The notes beneath the pieces were generated by a model, which saw nothing but the letters and a program-made list of their open reading frames with translations, searched no databases and was not told the DNA's origin. From assembly GCA_021205715.1 (NCBI GenBank), contig JAJPXA010000087.1, forward strand, positions 1 to 10,901: a stretch of DNA of 10,901 bases, given 5' to 3'. Below are positions 1-7,837 of the stretch, piece by piece; position 1 is the first letter of the stretch, and every line of letters begins with the position of its first letter. A program made the translations under genes and the position numbers. This stretch comes from Bacillota bacterium. Lineage in GTDB: Bacteria > Bacillota > Clostridia > UBA1381.

Positions 1-513
1 TTGCGCGTCGCACACGTTTCGGGTGAGCTTACCGACCATTACAGCACGAAAGAGAATGGGATAAGGCTTTCAATCTCCACCTACAACAGCTCGTCCGTCG
101 CGGCGATAGGCGTGGCGGCGCACGAATGCGGGCACGCGGTTCAGCATCAGGTCGGATATGTGCCTATTAAAATAAGGAACAGCATTGTGCCGGTTGTCAA
201 TATCTGCAATACGCTCGCGATGCCGGTGTTTATCATAGGTCTTATATTGGGTATGGCGGATTTGGCGCTGGTCGGCGCGGCATTGTTCGCGGCGGTGCTT
301 GTGTTTCAGCTTGTGACGCTTCCGACCGAGATAAACGCGTCAAGACGCGCGCTTAAAACCATAGACAGTATGGCGCTTTTGGAGGGCAATGAGTATAAGG
401 GCGCGAAAAAAACGCTTACAGCGGCGGCTATGACATATGTCGCGGCGGTCGCGTCATCCGCGCTTCAGCTTTTGCGCCTGCTGATTTTGGCAAACGGACG
501 AAGGAGAGATTGA
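1..513 (+). CDS. YugP-type membrane zinc metallopeptidase, 3' part (5' truncated)
   Basis: This is the C-terminal 170 residues of a protein that began upstream; the first codon visible (TTG) is most likely an internal leucine, because the family is usually about 220-230 residues with a short membrane-anchored N-terminus that is missing here. The sequence shows a zinc-protease HExxH signature, HECGHAVQH, at window residues 41-49, preceded by the family's LTDHY stretch (residues 10-14). A downstream PTEINASRRA segment carries Glu110, which I infer to be the third zinc ligand. Hydrophobic stretches at about 60-80, 84-107 and 137-165 suggest membrane helices flanking the catalytic part. The family (Zn_peptidase_2, YugP) is a putative membrane protease with poorly known substrates. 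The stop TGA (511-513) shares its last base with the rsmB start, so the two are probably co-translated. Family assignment is confident; physiological role is not known. Confidence 0.88.
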   Translation: MRVAHVSGELTDHYSTKENGIRLSISTYNSSSVAAIGVAAHECGHAVQHQVGYVPIKIRNSIVPVVNICNTLAMPVFIIGLILGMADLALVGAALFAAVLVFQLVTLPTEINASRRALKTIDSMALLEGNEYKGAKKTLTAAAMTYVAAVASSALQLLRLLILANGRRRD

Positions 514-1763
514 TGGATTACGTCAGAAAAGCCGCGTCGGATATATTGTATAATATAGAGAAAACGGGCGCGTATTCGAATATGGCGCTTAAGGACGAGC
601 TTGTAAAATACGATGATTTTTCTCCGCGCGACAAGCGTTTTATAACCGCGTTGGTATACGGTACTCTGGATAAGCGTATAACGCTCGATTATATTATTTC
701 TCGATATTCGAAGTCGAAAAAAACCGCGCCGCGCGTTTTGATAATATTGAGAATGGGACTGTACCAAATGTTCTTTATGGATAAGGTGCCCGACACGGCG
801 GCGGTGAACGAGAGCGTGAATCTTGCCAAGAAATTCGCGCCGAGAGCCGCGGGATTTGTGAACGCGGTTTTGAGAAACGCTCAAAGAGGGGGCATAACCT
901 ATCCCGAAAAGGGAACGGCGGCGCTGTCGGTGAGGTACTCGTTTCCCGAGAGATTGGTTAAGCGCTGGACGGACGATTTCGGCTATGAGTTTACCGAGCA
1001 GATGCTCGCGGCTTTCTGCGAGCCGCCGAGGCTCACGCTAAGACCGAACACGCTTAAAATAAGTGCGGAGGAGCTTGCGGCGGAGCTTGGCGAATACGGC
1101 GCCGAAACCGACGGCGCGGCGGTTTTTTGCGGCGGCTTTGACATCGCAAAAAGCAAGCTTTACGCGGACGGATTTTTCTCTGTTCAGGATAAGGCGGCAA
1201 TGCGCGCGTCCGAAATTTTAAATCCGCAAAGCGGCGAAAACGTCATAGATATGTGCGCCGCGCCCGGCGGCAAATGCGCGCATACTGCGGAGCTTATGGG
1301 AAACCGAGGCAAAGTGGCGGCGTTCGATATATATGAGCATAAGATAGATTTGATAAACAAAAACGCGCGGCGGCTCGGCATTGATATAATCGACGCCAAG
1401 CTCGGCGACGCGGCGGAGTTTAATCCGCAGCTTGAAAACAGCGCCGATAAGGTTCTGTGCGATGTGCCCTGCACGGGTTGGGGCGTTATAGGAAGAAAAC
1501 CCGAAATTAAGTATAAGGATATATCAAACCTCGGCGGACTTTACGAAACGCAGAGGAAAATACTTAAAAACGCGTCAAAATATGTAAAAAGCGGCGGTGT
1601 TATCCTATATTCCACCTGTACGGTGAACAGGGCGGAAAATGAGGATGCAATAAACGATTTTCTGGAAAATAACGGCGGATTTCGGCGCGAATACGAAAAG
1701 ACATTTTATCCGCATTTAGATAACACGGACGGTTTTTACATATGCCGGCTGAAAAAGGAGTAA
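513..1763 (+). CDS. rsmB: 16S rRNA m5C967 methyltransferase RsmB
   Basis: RsmB uses S-adenosylmethionine to methylate C5 of cytosine 967 (E. coli numbering) of 16S rRNA. The protein has 416 residues, in line with the family (about 430). The N-terminal 130 residues form the NusB-like RNA-binding domain (segments such as SPRDKRFITALVYG). The C-terminal Rossmann domain has the SAM-binding motif DMCAAPGGK at about 246-254. The two cysteines of m5C methyltransferases are present: Cys320 in DVPCTG and Cys369 in YSTCT; in this family the TC cysteine is the nucleophile and the PC cysteine helps release the enzyme. I chose ATG 513, which overlaps the upstream stop by one base and has AAGGAGA at 501-507, over the in-frame TTG one codon earlier. 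The next gene, rlmN, starts two bases after this stop, so the two rRNA methyltransferases are co-expressed. Confidence 0.95.
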   Translation: MDYVRKAASDILYNIEKTGAYSNMALKDELVKYDDFSPRDKRFITALVYGTLDKRITLDYIISRYSKSKKTAPRVLIILRMGLYQMFFMDKVPDTAAVNESVNLAKKFAPRAAGFVNAVLRNAQRGGITYPEKGTAALSVRYSFPERLVKRWTDDFGYEFTEQMLAAFCEPPRLTLRPNTLKISAEELAAELGEYGAETDGAAVFCGGFDIAKSKLYADGFFSVQDKAAMRASEILNPQSGENVIDMCAAPGGKCAHTAELMGNRGKVAAFDIYEHKIDLINKNARRLGIDIIDAKLGDAAEFNPQLENSADKVLCDVPCTGWGVIGRKPEIKYKDISNLGGLYETQRKILKNASKYVKSGGVILYSTCTVNRAENEDAINDFLENNGGFRREYEKTFYPHLDNTDGFYICRLKKE

Positions 1764-1765
1764 AT

Positions 1766-2806
1766 ATGCTTGATTTAAAGGATTTGGAATACAGCGAGCT
1801 TTCAGAGTATATAAAATCCGTCGGCGCGCCGCGCTTTCGCGCGGAGCAGATATTCTCGTGGCTTCACGCGGGTGTTTGCTCGTATGACGAAATGACGAAT
1901 ATTTCAAAGAAAACGCGTGCCGTTCTTGAAAAAAACACATATGTATCGACTCTTAAAATAATAGAAAAATATGTGTCCAAGCTTGACGGAACGGTGAAAT
2001 ATCTTTTTGAACTGCCCGACGGAAACGCGATAGAAAGCGTTGTTATGCGCTACGAGCACGGGCTTACGATATGCATATCATCGCAGGTCGGATGCCGTAT
2101 GGGGTGCCGCTTTTGCGCGTCGACGATAGGCGGTCTTTACCGGTCGCTTACGGCGGGAGAAATGCTCAATCAAGTGATATTCGCGCAAAAGGATATGGGC
2201 GAGAGAATAGGCAATGTTGTCATTATGGGCATAGGCGAGCCTATGGATAACCTTGACAATATTAAAAAATTCCTGCATAATATAAATAACGATAAGGGTT
2301 TAAACATAGGATATCGTCATATAACGATATCCACCTGCGGTGTTGTGCCGGGAATATACTCGCTTGCGGAGGAAAATCTTCCGATAACGCTCGCAATATC
2401 GCTTCACGCACCCAATGACGGCATACGAAACACAATTATGCCGATAAACCGAAAGTATCCGATAGCGGAGCTTATAAAAGCCTGCCATGATTATTACAAC
2501 ACGACCGGACGAAGGATAACCTTCGAATACTCGCTGATAAGCGGCGTGAACGACGGCAAAAAAGAGGCGAGGGAGCTTGCCGCGCTTATCGGTGATATAC
2601 ACGCGCACGTAAATCTTATACCGGTGAACAAGGTTGAGGAGCGCGCTTACAAAAAGGGAACACGCAGAGAAATAGAGGAGTTTTGTTCTGTTTTAAAAGA
2701 GCTTGGCATAAACGCGACGATAAGACGCGAGCTGGGAGCGGATATTTCCGCCTCGTGCGGTCAGCTCAGGAAGCGGACGCTTAATCTTGATACTGCTGTT
2801 AAATAA
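1766..2806 (+). CDS. rlmN: Dual-specificity 23S rRNA/tRNA adenine C2-methyltransferase RlmN
   Basis: RlmN is a radical-SAM enzyme that methylates C2 of A2503 in 23S rRNA and, in studied bacteria, A37 of some tRNAs. The protein has 346 residues, normal for the family. The [4Fe-4S] cluster motif CxxxCxxC is visible as Cys110, Cys114 and Cys117 (CRMGCRFC). The two additional conserved cysteines of the methyl-transfer mechanism are also there: Cys103, seven residues before the first cluster cysteine, and Cys331 in SASCGQLR near the C-terminus. The SAM-binding segment GIGEPMDN and the ISTCGVVPGI stretch match RlmN. The family also contains Cfr, which modifies C8 of the same base and gives antibiotic resistance; overall wording (RRELGADISASCGQLR) and the operon position fit RlmN. 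ATG 1766 is preferred over in-frame ATG 1742 (inside rsmB) because AAAGGAG lies at 1754-1760, five bases upstream. Confidence 0.95.
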   Translation: MLDLKDLEYSELSEYIKSVGAPRFRAEQIFSWLHAGVCSYDEMTNISKKTRAVLEKNTYVSTLKIIEKYVSKLDGTVKYLFELPDGNAIESVVMRYEHGLTICISSQVGCRMGCRFCASTIGGLYRSLTAGEMLNQVIFAQKDMGERIGNVVIMGIGEPMDNLDNIKKFLHNINNDKGLNIGYRHITISTCGVVPGIYSLAEENLPITLAISLHAPNDGIRNTIMPINRKYPIAELIKACHDYYNTTGRRITFEYSLISGVNDGKKEARELAALIGDIHAHVNLIPVNKVEERAYKKGTRREIEEFCSVLKELGINATIRRELGADISASCGQLRKRTLNLDTAVK

Positions 2807-2844
2807 AACCTAATCTTAAAAAGGCAAGAGAGGTGATTTTTTTA

Positions 2845-3579
2845 ATGATATACGGAGCAACCACAGACATCGGCAGGGTGCGTAAGGTAAACGAGGACAG
2901 CTTTTATATAAGCGAGCAGGAACCGTTTCCTTATGTTGTCGTTGCCGACGGTATGGGAGGACATCAAGCCGGAGAGGTGGCAAGCCTGATGGCTATAGAT
3001 ATTACGGAAAATTATCTGCACAACAACCTCAAAAGCGATTTCGACTGCATTGAGGCGGGCGAGCAGATACGCCAGGCGTTTATAAGCGCCAACAATATAA
3101 TTTATACATACGCGAAAAATTATTACAAAATTATGGGAATGGGCACGACTTTGACCCTTGCAATGGTGTATAACGACAAGATTATAACCGCGAACGTGGG
3201 AGATTCGAGAGCGTATTTGATAGGCGACGGCATAGAACAGATAACAACAGACCATTCGTACGTGCAGGAGCTTGTAAGAAACGGCGATATAACGCCTGAG
3301 CAGGCGAAGCACCACCCGAAAAAGAACTATATAACAAGAGCGATAGGTGCGGAAATAGCGGTTAAGGTCGACATAGGAATACGTGATTACAATAATGAAA
3401 AAATTTTGCTCTGTTCCGACGGTCTTACAAATATGATTGACGATGACGAGATATTCAGAGTTATGAAAAACGCGGACAGCTTACAGCACGGTGTTCAGGA
3501 GCTGGTGGATATGGCAAACGCCGCCGGCGGATACGATAATATAACCATAGCGGTATTAGAAAGGGAGAGAATGGTATGA
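2845..3579 (+). CDS. prpC: PP2C-family Ser/Thr protein phosphatase (PrpC/Stp)
   Basis: This metal-dependent phosphatase removes phosphate from Ser/Thr residues and is the usual antagonist of the PASTA kinase encoded next door. The 244-residue length matches bacterial PrpC/Stp. The PP2C motifs occur in order: RKVNED (13-18), ADGMGGH with metal ligand Asp35-Gly36, GDSRAYL, TDHS, CSDGLTN with metal ligand Asp192, and GGYDNIT with Asp231. No membrane segment is present, so it is cytoplasmic. Start choice: the Shine-Dalgarno GAGAGGTGAT (about 2828-2837) is seven bases before ATG 2845, whereas the in-frame GTG at 2833 lies inside that site; starting at ATG gives the family-typical N-terminus. A 38-base gap separates it from rlmN, the largest between coding genes before 10.6 kb; I see no convincing promoter there. 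Its stop overlaps the kinase start (ATGA), the usual coupling of this pair. Confidence 0.95.
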   Translation: MIYGATTDIGRVRKVNEDSFYISEQEPFPYVVVADGMGGHQAGEVASLMAIDITENYLHNNLKSDFDCIEAGEQIRQAFISANNIIYTYAKNYYKIMGMGTTLTLAMVYNDKIITANVGDSRAYLIGDGIEQITTDHSYVQELVRNGDITPEQAKHHPKKNYITRAIGAEIAVKVDIGIRDYNNEKILLCSDGLTNMIDDDEIFRVMKNADSLQHGVQELVDMANAAGGYDNITIAVLERERMV

Positions 3580-5702
3580 CAGGAGATAACTTGGTGGGAG
3601 AAATCCTCGGAGAAAGATATGAAATTCTTGAAAAAATCGGTTCCGGCGGTATGGCGACCGTATATAAATCAAAGGACACATTGTTAAACCGCAATGTGGC
3701 TATAAAAATACTCCGCGACTCGCTTGAGGAGGAGGAACAGGTCGTAACCAATTTCGTCAAGGAGGCGCAGGCATCCGCGGGACTGGTACATAACAATATT
3801 GTGTCCGTGTATGACGTCGGAGAGTCGAACGGACTTAATTATATGGTTATGGAGCTTGTCGACGGAATTACATTAAAGCAGTATATAAAGGAAACGGGTA
3901 TTCTTCCGTGGCAGGAGGCTTGCGATTACGCGATACAAATAGCGCAGGGACTCGGCGAGGCGCACGCGAATAATATCATTCACTGCGATATTAAGCCGCA
4001 GAATATTATTATGACCGCGGACAAAACCGTAAAGGTTACCGACTTCGGCATAGCAAAGGCGGTTTCGGGCGGCACGATAGTCGCAAACGACAAAAGCGGC
4101 GGCGCGGTCGGCTCCGTGCATTATATATCGCCCGAGCAGGCGAGAGGCGGATACACCGACGCGCGGTCGGATATTTATTCGCTGGGCATTGTTATGTATG
4201 AAATGCTTGCCGGAAAGGTGCCGTTCGACGGCGACAATCCGGTGGGAATAGCTATGAAGCACCTTGAGGAGGAGCCTGTCAATGTCAAATGCGTGAATTT
4301 TGACATCCCGACCGACCTTGCGGCGGTTGTTATGAAAGCGATAAACAAAAATCCGGAGGATCGTTATCAAAGTGCTCAGGAAATGCTTAACGACCTGCAC
4401 GCGGTGCTTGCCGGAGAGCCGCTGCCGAGTATGGCGTCCGTTTCCGAGCCGGACTCTTTTGACGAGGACGCGGACGATGATGATTTTGACGATTTCGATG
4501 ATTTTGACGACGGCGCGGAATCGATAATAAATGAAAACGCGGAGGCGGTACGCACGAGAACAAGACAAAAAAATTCAAAGAAAAACACGCAAAACGGCAA
4601 AAAGACAAAGGATCAGAAGAAAGCGAACAGAACAGCGACATTGCTTGCGATTGTCACGGTTATAGCAATCGTTCTCATAGGATTCGGCGTATATGCTTTT
4701 GTGAACAATGTAATGACAAAAACAACGGTTCCGGATTTTACGAATATGACTCTTGAGGAAGCGAAAGAGCTGGCGGAGAAAAATAATTTGTCTGTTTTGG
4801 ACGAGAATATAGAGTATTCGATTTCCGACACCGTTGAGGACGGATGTGTTATATCGCATATTCCGGAGGCGGGAGAAAGCGTTGAAAAGAACAGCGAGGT
4901 TAAGCTGGTTGTGTCTATAGGCTCGCGCGGCGGCGATATATCCGTTCCCGATTTGGTAAACAAAACGAGGGATGAAGCGCTTTTGGCAATTAACGACGCG
5001 CAGCTTAAGGCAACGATAATCGAGGAAAATTCATCCACCGTGGCGGCGGGCAACGTTATAAGACAAACACCCACGGCGGGCACAAAGCTGTTTAAGGATG
5101 ATTATGTTACTATTTATGTCAGCAAGGGAATTTCAAGCTCGACATCAGCTACTCCCGCGTCCAAAAATGTAACCGTTCCCAATTTGGTCGGAGGCAGCTT
5201 GGATTCGGCGCGCACGGCTCTTTCCGAACTCGGATTGACTCTCGGCAATGTTTCGGTTGTTTATTCCGAGGAGGAGAGCGGAACGATTATATCGCAGGCG
5301 GTTGCCGACGGTACGGCGGTTGCCGAGGGTACAAGCGTGGGCGTTGTGATTTCCGGCGGCACACAGCCGGCAACAGCCGAGCCTGTTGAGGAAACGCCCG
5401 AAGAGGACAACACATCATATACCGATGCCGACGGCGAAACGACGGGCGGCACATCAGGCGGCGCGTCAAGCTCCTCATCGGGAGGCAGCGCAACCGGCAC
5501 TTCGACATTCTTCGTGTCGATACCGAGTGACGGAAACGGCGACGCAAGCGTTGAGGTATATGTTGACGGCGCTCTCGTACACGAGGGAACGTATTCGCGC
5601 GACTCCGGCTCGATACCCGTTGAGATAACGGGAAGCGGAACCGTGAACGTTACGGCATATGTGGACGGAGTCGCACAGTCGCAGACGATAAATTTTGACT
5701 GA
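3576..5702 (+). CDS. prkC: Membrane PASTA-domain Ser/Thr protein kinase (PrkC/StkP/PknB type)
   Basis: This 708-residue kinase transmits cell-wall signals inward by phosphorylating cytoplasmic proteins on Ser/Thr. The order of parts is: kinase domain about 14-276 (glycine loop GSGGMATVY from 22, ATP-binding Lys44, catalytic loop HCDIKPQN with Asp138, DFG at 156-158, GSVHYISPEQA in the activation/P+1 region); acidic juxtamembrane run 296-312; basic run 326-352; membrane helix about 354-378; three extracellular PASTA repeats starting near VPDF (385), VPDL (457) and VPNL (534); a Thr/Glu then Ser/Gly-rich linker 596-643; and a beta-rich C-terminal domain 644-708, perhaps Ig-like as in B. subtilis PrkC. 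PASTA repeats bind muropeptides or lipid II in studied homologues. The catalytic loop is odd: Cys137 replaces the arginine of HRD. ATG 3576 overlaps the phosphatase stop by four bases, with AGGGAGA at 3562-3568. Confidence 0.96.
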   Translation: MTGDNLVGEILGERYEILEKIGSGGMATVYKSKDTLLNRNVAIKILRDSLEEEEQVVTNFVKEAQASAGLVHNNIVSVYDVGESNGLNYMVMELVDGITLKQYIKETGILPWQEACDYAIQIAQGLGEAHANNIIHCDIKPQNIIMTADKTVKVTDFGIAKAVSGGTIVANDKSGGAVGSVHYISPEQARGGYTDARSDIYSLGIVMYEMLAGKVPFDGDNPVGIAMKHLEEEPVNVKCVNFDIPTDLAAVVMKAINKNPEDRYQSAQEMLNDLHAVLAGEPLPSMASVSEPDSFDEDADDDDFDDFDDFDDGAESIINENAEAVRTRTRQKNSKKNTQNGKKTKDQKKANRTATLLAIVTVIAIVLIGFGVYAFVNNVMTKTTVPDFTNMTLEEAKELAEKNNLSVLDENIEYSISDTVEDGCVISHIPEAGESVEKNSEVKLVVSIGSRGGDISVPDLVNKTRDEALLAINDAQLKATIIEENSSTVAAGNVIRQTPTAGTKLFKDDYVTIYVSKGISSSTSATPASKNVTVPNLVGGSLDSARTALSELGLTLGNVSVVYSEEESGTIISQAVADGTAVAEGTSVGVVISGGTQPATAEPVEETPEEDNTSYTDADGETTGGTSGGASSSSSGGSATGTSTFFVSIPSDGNGDASVEVYVDGALVHEGTYSRDSGSIPVEITGSGTVNVTAYVDGVAQSQTINFD
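4482..4508 (+). repeat. Three tandem 9-base units encoding Asp-Phe-Asp inside prkC
   Basis: Three consecutive 9-base units encode Asp-Phe-Asp three times in the acidic juxtamembrane stretch of the kinase. The first and third units are identical (GATTTTGAC) and the middle one differs at two third-codon positions (GATTTCGAT). The repeat is in frame, so gain or loss of a unit would lengthen or shorten the acidic tract without breaking the protein. The surrounding residues (296-312) are almost all Asp, Glu or Phe. Confidence 0.8.
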
Positions 5703-5706
5703 TAGT

Positions 5707-6573
5707 ATGAACGGAATAATTATAAAAGGAATCGGCGGATTTTACTATGTAAGATCCGCCGATAAAACAGTATACGAATGCCGCGCGCGCGGCGTGTTCC
5801 GCAAGGACGGAATAACGCCTATGATAGGCGACAGGGTGGAGATAGACGCCGAGGGTAAAACGGGCAGTATTGTAAGGATTGCCGAGCGAAAAAACAGCCT
5901 TATACGTCCTCCCGTGGCGAATATCGACGCGCTTGTAATCGTTGCGGCGGCGGCATCGCCGTCACCGAGTCTGTTTTTGATAGACAAGATGATTTTAAAC
6001 GCCGAAATTAACGGCATAGAGCCTATTATTTGCATAAATAAAACAGACCTCGCGGACGGACGGGATATCGAGGATATTTACAAATCCGCGTCGTACCGCG
6101 TGTTTAGGATAAGCGTTAAGGATAATGTCGGAATTGACGATATTCTGCCTGTTTTTAAGGACAAGGTAACGGCGTTTTCGGGACTCAGCGGCGTGGGCAA
6201 GTCAAGCCTGCTGAACAGAGTCGCCGGTATTAACACGCAGACCGGCGGCGTTAGCGAAAAAATACAGTGCGGCAAAAACACCACTCGCCACGTCGAATTG
6301 TTCGAGTTAAAGGACGGTGGCTACGTTTTGGACACCCCCGGCTTCAGCTCGTTTGAGCCGGAGAATATCGACGCGCTCGATTTATGGCGGTATTTTCCGG
6401 AAATGGCGGACGCAGGCGATAAATGCCGCTTCAGAGGCTGCTCGCATATAAACGAGCCGGACTGCGCGGTAAAGGCGCTTTTGCAAAGCGGCGCGATACG
6501 CGAAAGCCGATATGAAAGCTACAAGGAGATTTACGAAATTCTAAAGAATAAAAAAGGTTGGACAAGGAAATGA
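5707..6573 (+). CDS. rsgA: Ribosome small-subunit-dependent GTPase RsgA
   Basis: RsgA (YjeQ/CpgA) is a circularly permuted GTPase that acts in late 30S subunit assembly. The 288-residue protein has an N-terminal OB-fold (about 1-70), then GTPase motifs in permuted order: G4 NKTD at 111-114, G1 P-loop GLSGVGKSS at 159-167, and G3 DTPGF at 209-213. The C-terminal zinc finger is complete, with Cys240, Cys245, His247 and Cys253. The segment CGKNTTRHVEL matches the switch region. ATG 5707 gives the family-typical start (MNGIIIKGIGG), but there is no recognisable Shine-Dalgarno before it or before the in-frame TTG at 5695; translation may depend on ribosomes finishing prkC, whose stop is four bases upstream. 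In B. subtilis the homologue is phosphorylated by PrkC, which fits this neighbourhood. Identification is firm; the start is less certain. Confidence 0.95.
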   Translation: MNGIIIKGIGGFYYVRSADKTVYECRARGVFRKDGITPMIGDRVEIDAEGKTGSIVRIAERKNSLIRPPVANIDALVIVAAAASPSPSLFLIDKMILNAEINGIEPIICINKTDLADGRDIEDIYKSASYRVFRISVKDNVGIDDILPVFKDKVTAFSGLSGVGKSSLLNRVAGINTQTGGVSEKIQCGKNTTRHVELFELKDGGYVLDTPGFSSFEPENIDALDLWRYFPEMADAGDKCRFRGCSHINEPDCAVKALLQSGAIRESRYESYKEIYEILKNKKGWTRK

Positions 6574-7211
6574 TTTTATCACCATCAATTTTGGCCGCCG
6601 ATTTCGGTATTTTGGGCGAACAAATAAAAATACTCGAAAAAGCCGGCGCGGATTGGCTGCATATAGACGTGATGGACGGAAATTTTGTGCCGAACATCAC
6701 CTTTGCGATGCCGGTCATTAAATCCATACGCAAGTATACGGATATGTTTTTTGACGTGCATTTGATGATAGACAGACCCGAGAGGTATATTAACGATATT
6801 ATAGATTCCGGTGCGGACGGCGTGACGATTCATATAGAGTCGACCGAGATTCCGGACGAGTGCATAAGGATGATAAAAGCGCGCGGCAAAAAAGCCGCAG
6901 TGACGCTAAAGCCCGCGACGCCTGTCGAGGCGGTAATACCCTATATCGAAAAGAGCGATATGACGCTGGTTATGACGGTGGAGCCGGGTATGGGCGGTCA
7001 GAAATATATGTATGATATGAACGAAAAGGTGCGCCGTTTGAGAGAAATCGCGCCCGAGGGTTACAATATCGAGGTCGACGGCGGTGTAACGCTTGACAAT
7101 TTGGCGGAAATTACAGCCGCCGGAGCGAATGTTATTGTCGCGGGAACGTGCGTGTTTAAGGGCGATATAGAAAAAAATGTGAAAGAAATGATGAGAATAT
7201 GCGGACGGTGA
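6570..7211 (+). CDS. rpe: Ribulose-phosphate 3-epimerase
   Basis: Rpe interconverts D-ribulose 5-phosphate and D-xylulose 5-phosphate in the pentose-phosphate pathway. The 213-residue protein is a typical TIM barrel for this family: it opens with ILSPSILAADF, and the metal/catalytic residues are His31 and Asp33 in HIDVMDG, His64 in DVHLMI, and Asp170 in EVDGG. The phosphate-binding segments VEPGMGGQK and AGTCVFKG are also present. ATG 6570 overlaps the rsgA stop by four bases (ATGA). Purine-rich AAGGA lies at 6564-6568, only one base from the start, and a second AAAAAGG lies at 6551-6557, so coupling to rsgA probably contributes to initiation. The in-frame TTG at 6558 is less likely, as the protein would gain residues the family lacks. 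Position between rsgA and thiamine pyrophosphokinase matches the conserved Firmicutes order. Confidence 0.95.
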   Translation: MILSPSILAADFGILGEQIKILEKAGADWLHIDVMDGNFVPNITFAMPVIKSIRKYTDMFFDVHLMIDRPERYINDIIDSGADGVTIHIESTEIPDECIRMIKARGKKAAVTLKPATPVEAVIPYIEKSDMTLVMTVEPGMGGQKYMYDMNEKVRRLREIAPEGYNIEVDGGVTLDNLAEITAAGANVIVAGTCVFKGDIEKNVKEMMRICGR

Positions 7212-7837
7212 TTTTCGGCGGCGGCGAAATTAAGGATTACGGCAGAGTAAGGGAATACATACAAGACGGCGGCTATATAATATGCGCGGACGGCGGCTAT
7301 GACCACGCGCTGGCGATGGGCATAAAGCCGGATTTGCTTATCGGCGATTTCGATTCGATAAGCGCCGTTCCCGATGATATAAAAACCGTGCGCTATCCCG
7401 TGAAAAAGGATATGACCGACAGCGAGATAGCGTTGGAAACCGCAATAAAAACCGCGAACACAGAATCCGCGAATGCGGCGGCGGCAAAAACCGAAATTTT
7501 GCTTTTCGGCTTTACGGGTGACCGCGCCGACCATACGCTTGCCAATATGCTGCTGCTTTTGAAATACAAAAACGCGGTTATAATAGACGATAATAACGAG
7601 ATACGTCCGCTTTGCGGCACTCTTGAAATAAACGGAAGAGTAGGGCAGACCGTGTCAATAATTCCCGTAAACGGTGATTTGCGGGGAGTTGTTACGGAGG
7701 GCTTGGAGTATCCGCTTAACGGCGAAACGCTCCGTATCGGCGAAAGCCGAGGCGTAAGCAACGTAATGACCGGCGACACGGCGAGTATAAGCTGCAAAGA
7801 GGGACAGGGACTTGTGATAAAGGTGGAAAAAGTATGA
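7199..7837 (+). CDS. thiN: Thiamine pyrophosphokinase
   Basis: This enzyme transfers pyrophosphate from ATP to thiamine, giving thiamine pyrophosphate in one step. The 212 residues carry the family motifs in order: CADGGYDHA (29-37) for the thiamine side, IGDFDS (48-53), KKDMTDSE (69-76) and TGDRADH (106-112), the acidic metal/ATP region, followed by the C-terminal beta-sandwich that contacts thiamine (GVSNVMTG). The name thiN follows the B. subtilis gene at the same operon position. Two starts are possible: ATG 7199, overlapping rpe by 13 bases, or GTG 7208, which would give a 4-base GTGA overlap. Neither has a strong Shine-Dalgarno. ATG gives MRTVIFGGG, a natural first strand, and I prefer it. 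The downstream neighbours (desulfurase, ThiI) are also linked to thiamine or sulfur-transfer chemistry. Confidence 0.92.
   Translation: MRTVIFGGGEIKDYGRVREYIQDGGYIICADGGYDHALAMGIKPDLLIGDFDSISAVPDDIKTVRYPVKKDMTDSEIALETAIKTANTESANAAAAKTEILLFGFTGDRADHTLANMLLLLKYKNAVIIDDNNEIRPLCGTLEINGRVGQTVSIIPVNGDLRGVVTEGLEYPLNGETLRIGESRGVSNVMTGDTASISCKEGQGLVIKVEKV

Noticed and set aside
1..3. TTG at the window edge as a true start of the zinc peptidase
   Set aside because: The family has an N-terminal membrane-anchored portion that is missing, so this is most likely an internal leucine codon of a gene cut by the window edge.
1742..1765. Upstream in-frame ATG for rlmN inside rsmB
   Set aside because: It would add eight residues not typical of RlmN, whereas the ATG at 1766 has a strong, well-spaced AAAGGAG site.
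1766..2806. Possible Cfr-type resistance methyltransferase
   Set aside because: Cysteine spacing is shared with RlmN, but the C-terminal wording and the conserved housekeeping operon position between rsmB and prpC fit RlmN.
3873..4568. 231-residue antisense open frame opposite the kinase gene
   Set aside because: It lies wholly opposite a well-supported kinase domain, has a composition typical of reverse-complemented coding DNA, and shows no recognisable motif or ribosome binding site.
5386..5628. 80-residue open frame on the + strand inside prkC in another frame
   Set aside because: Product of the low-complexity Ser/Gly-rich linker read out of frame; no ribosome binding site and no sensible protein features.
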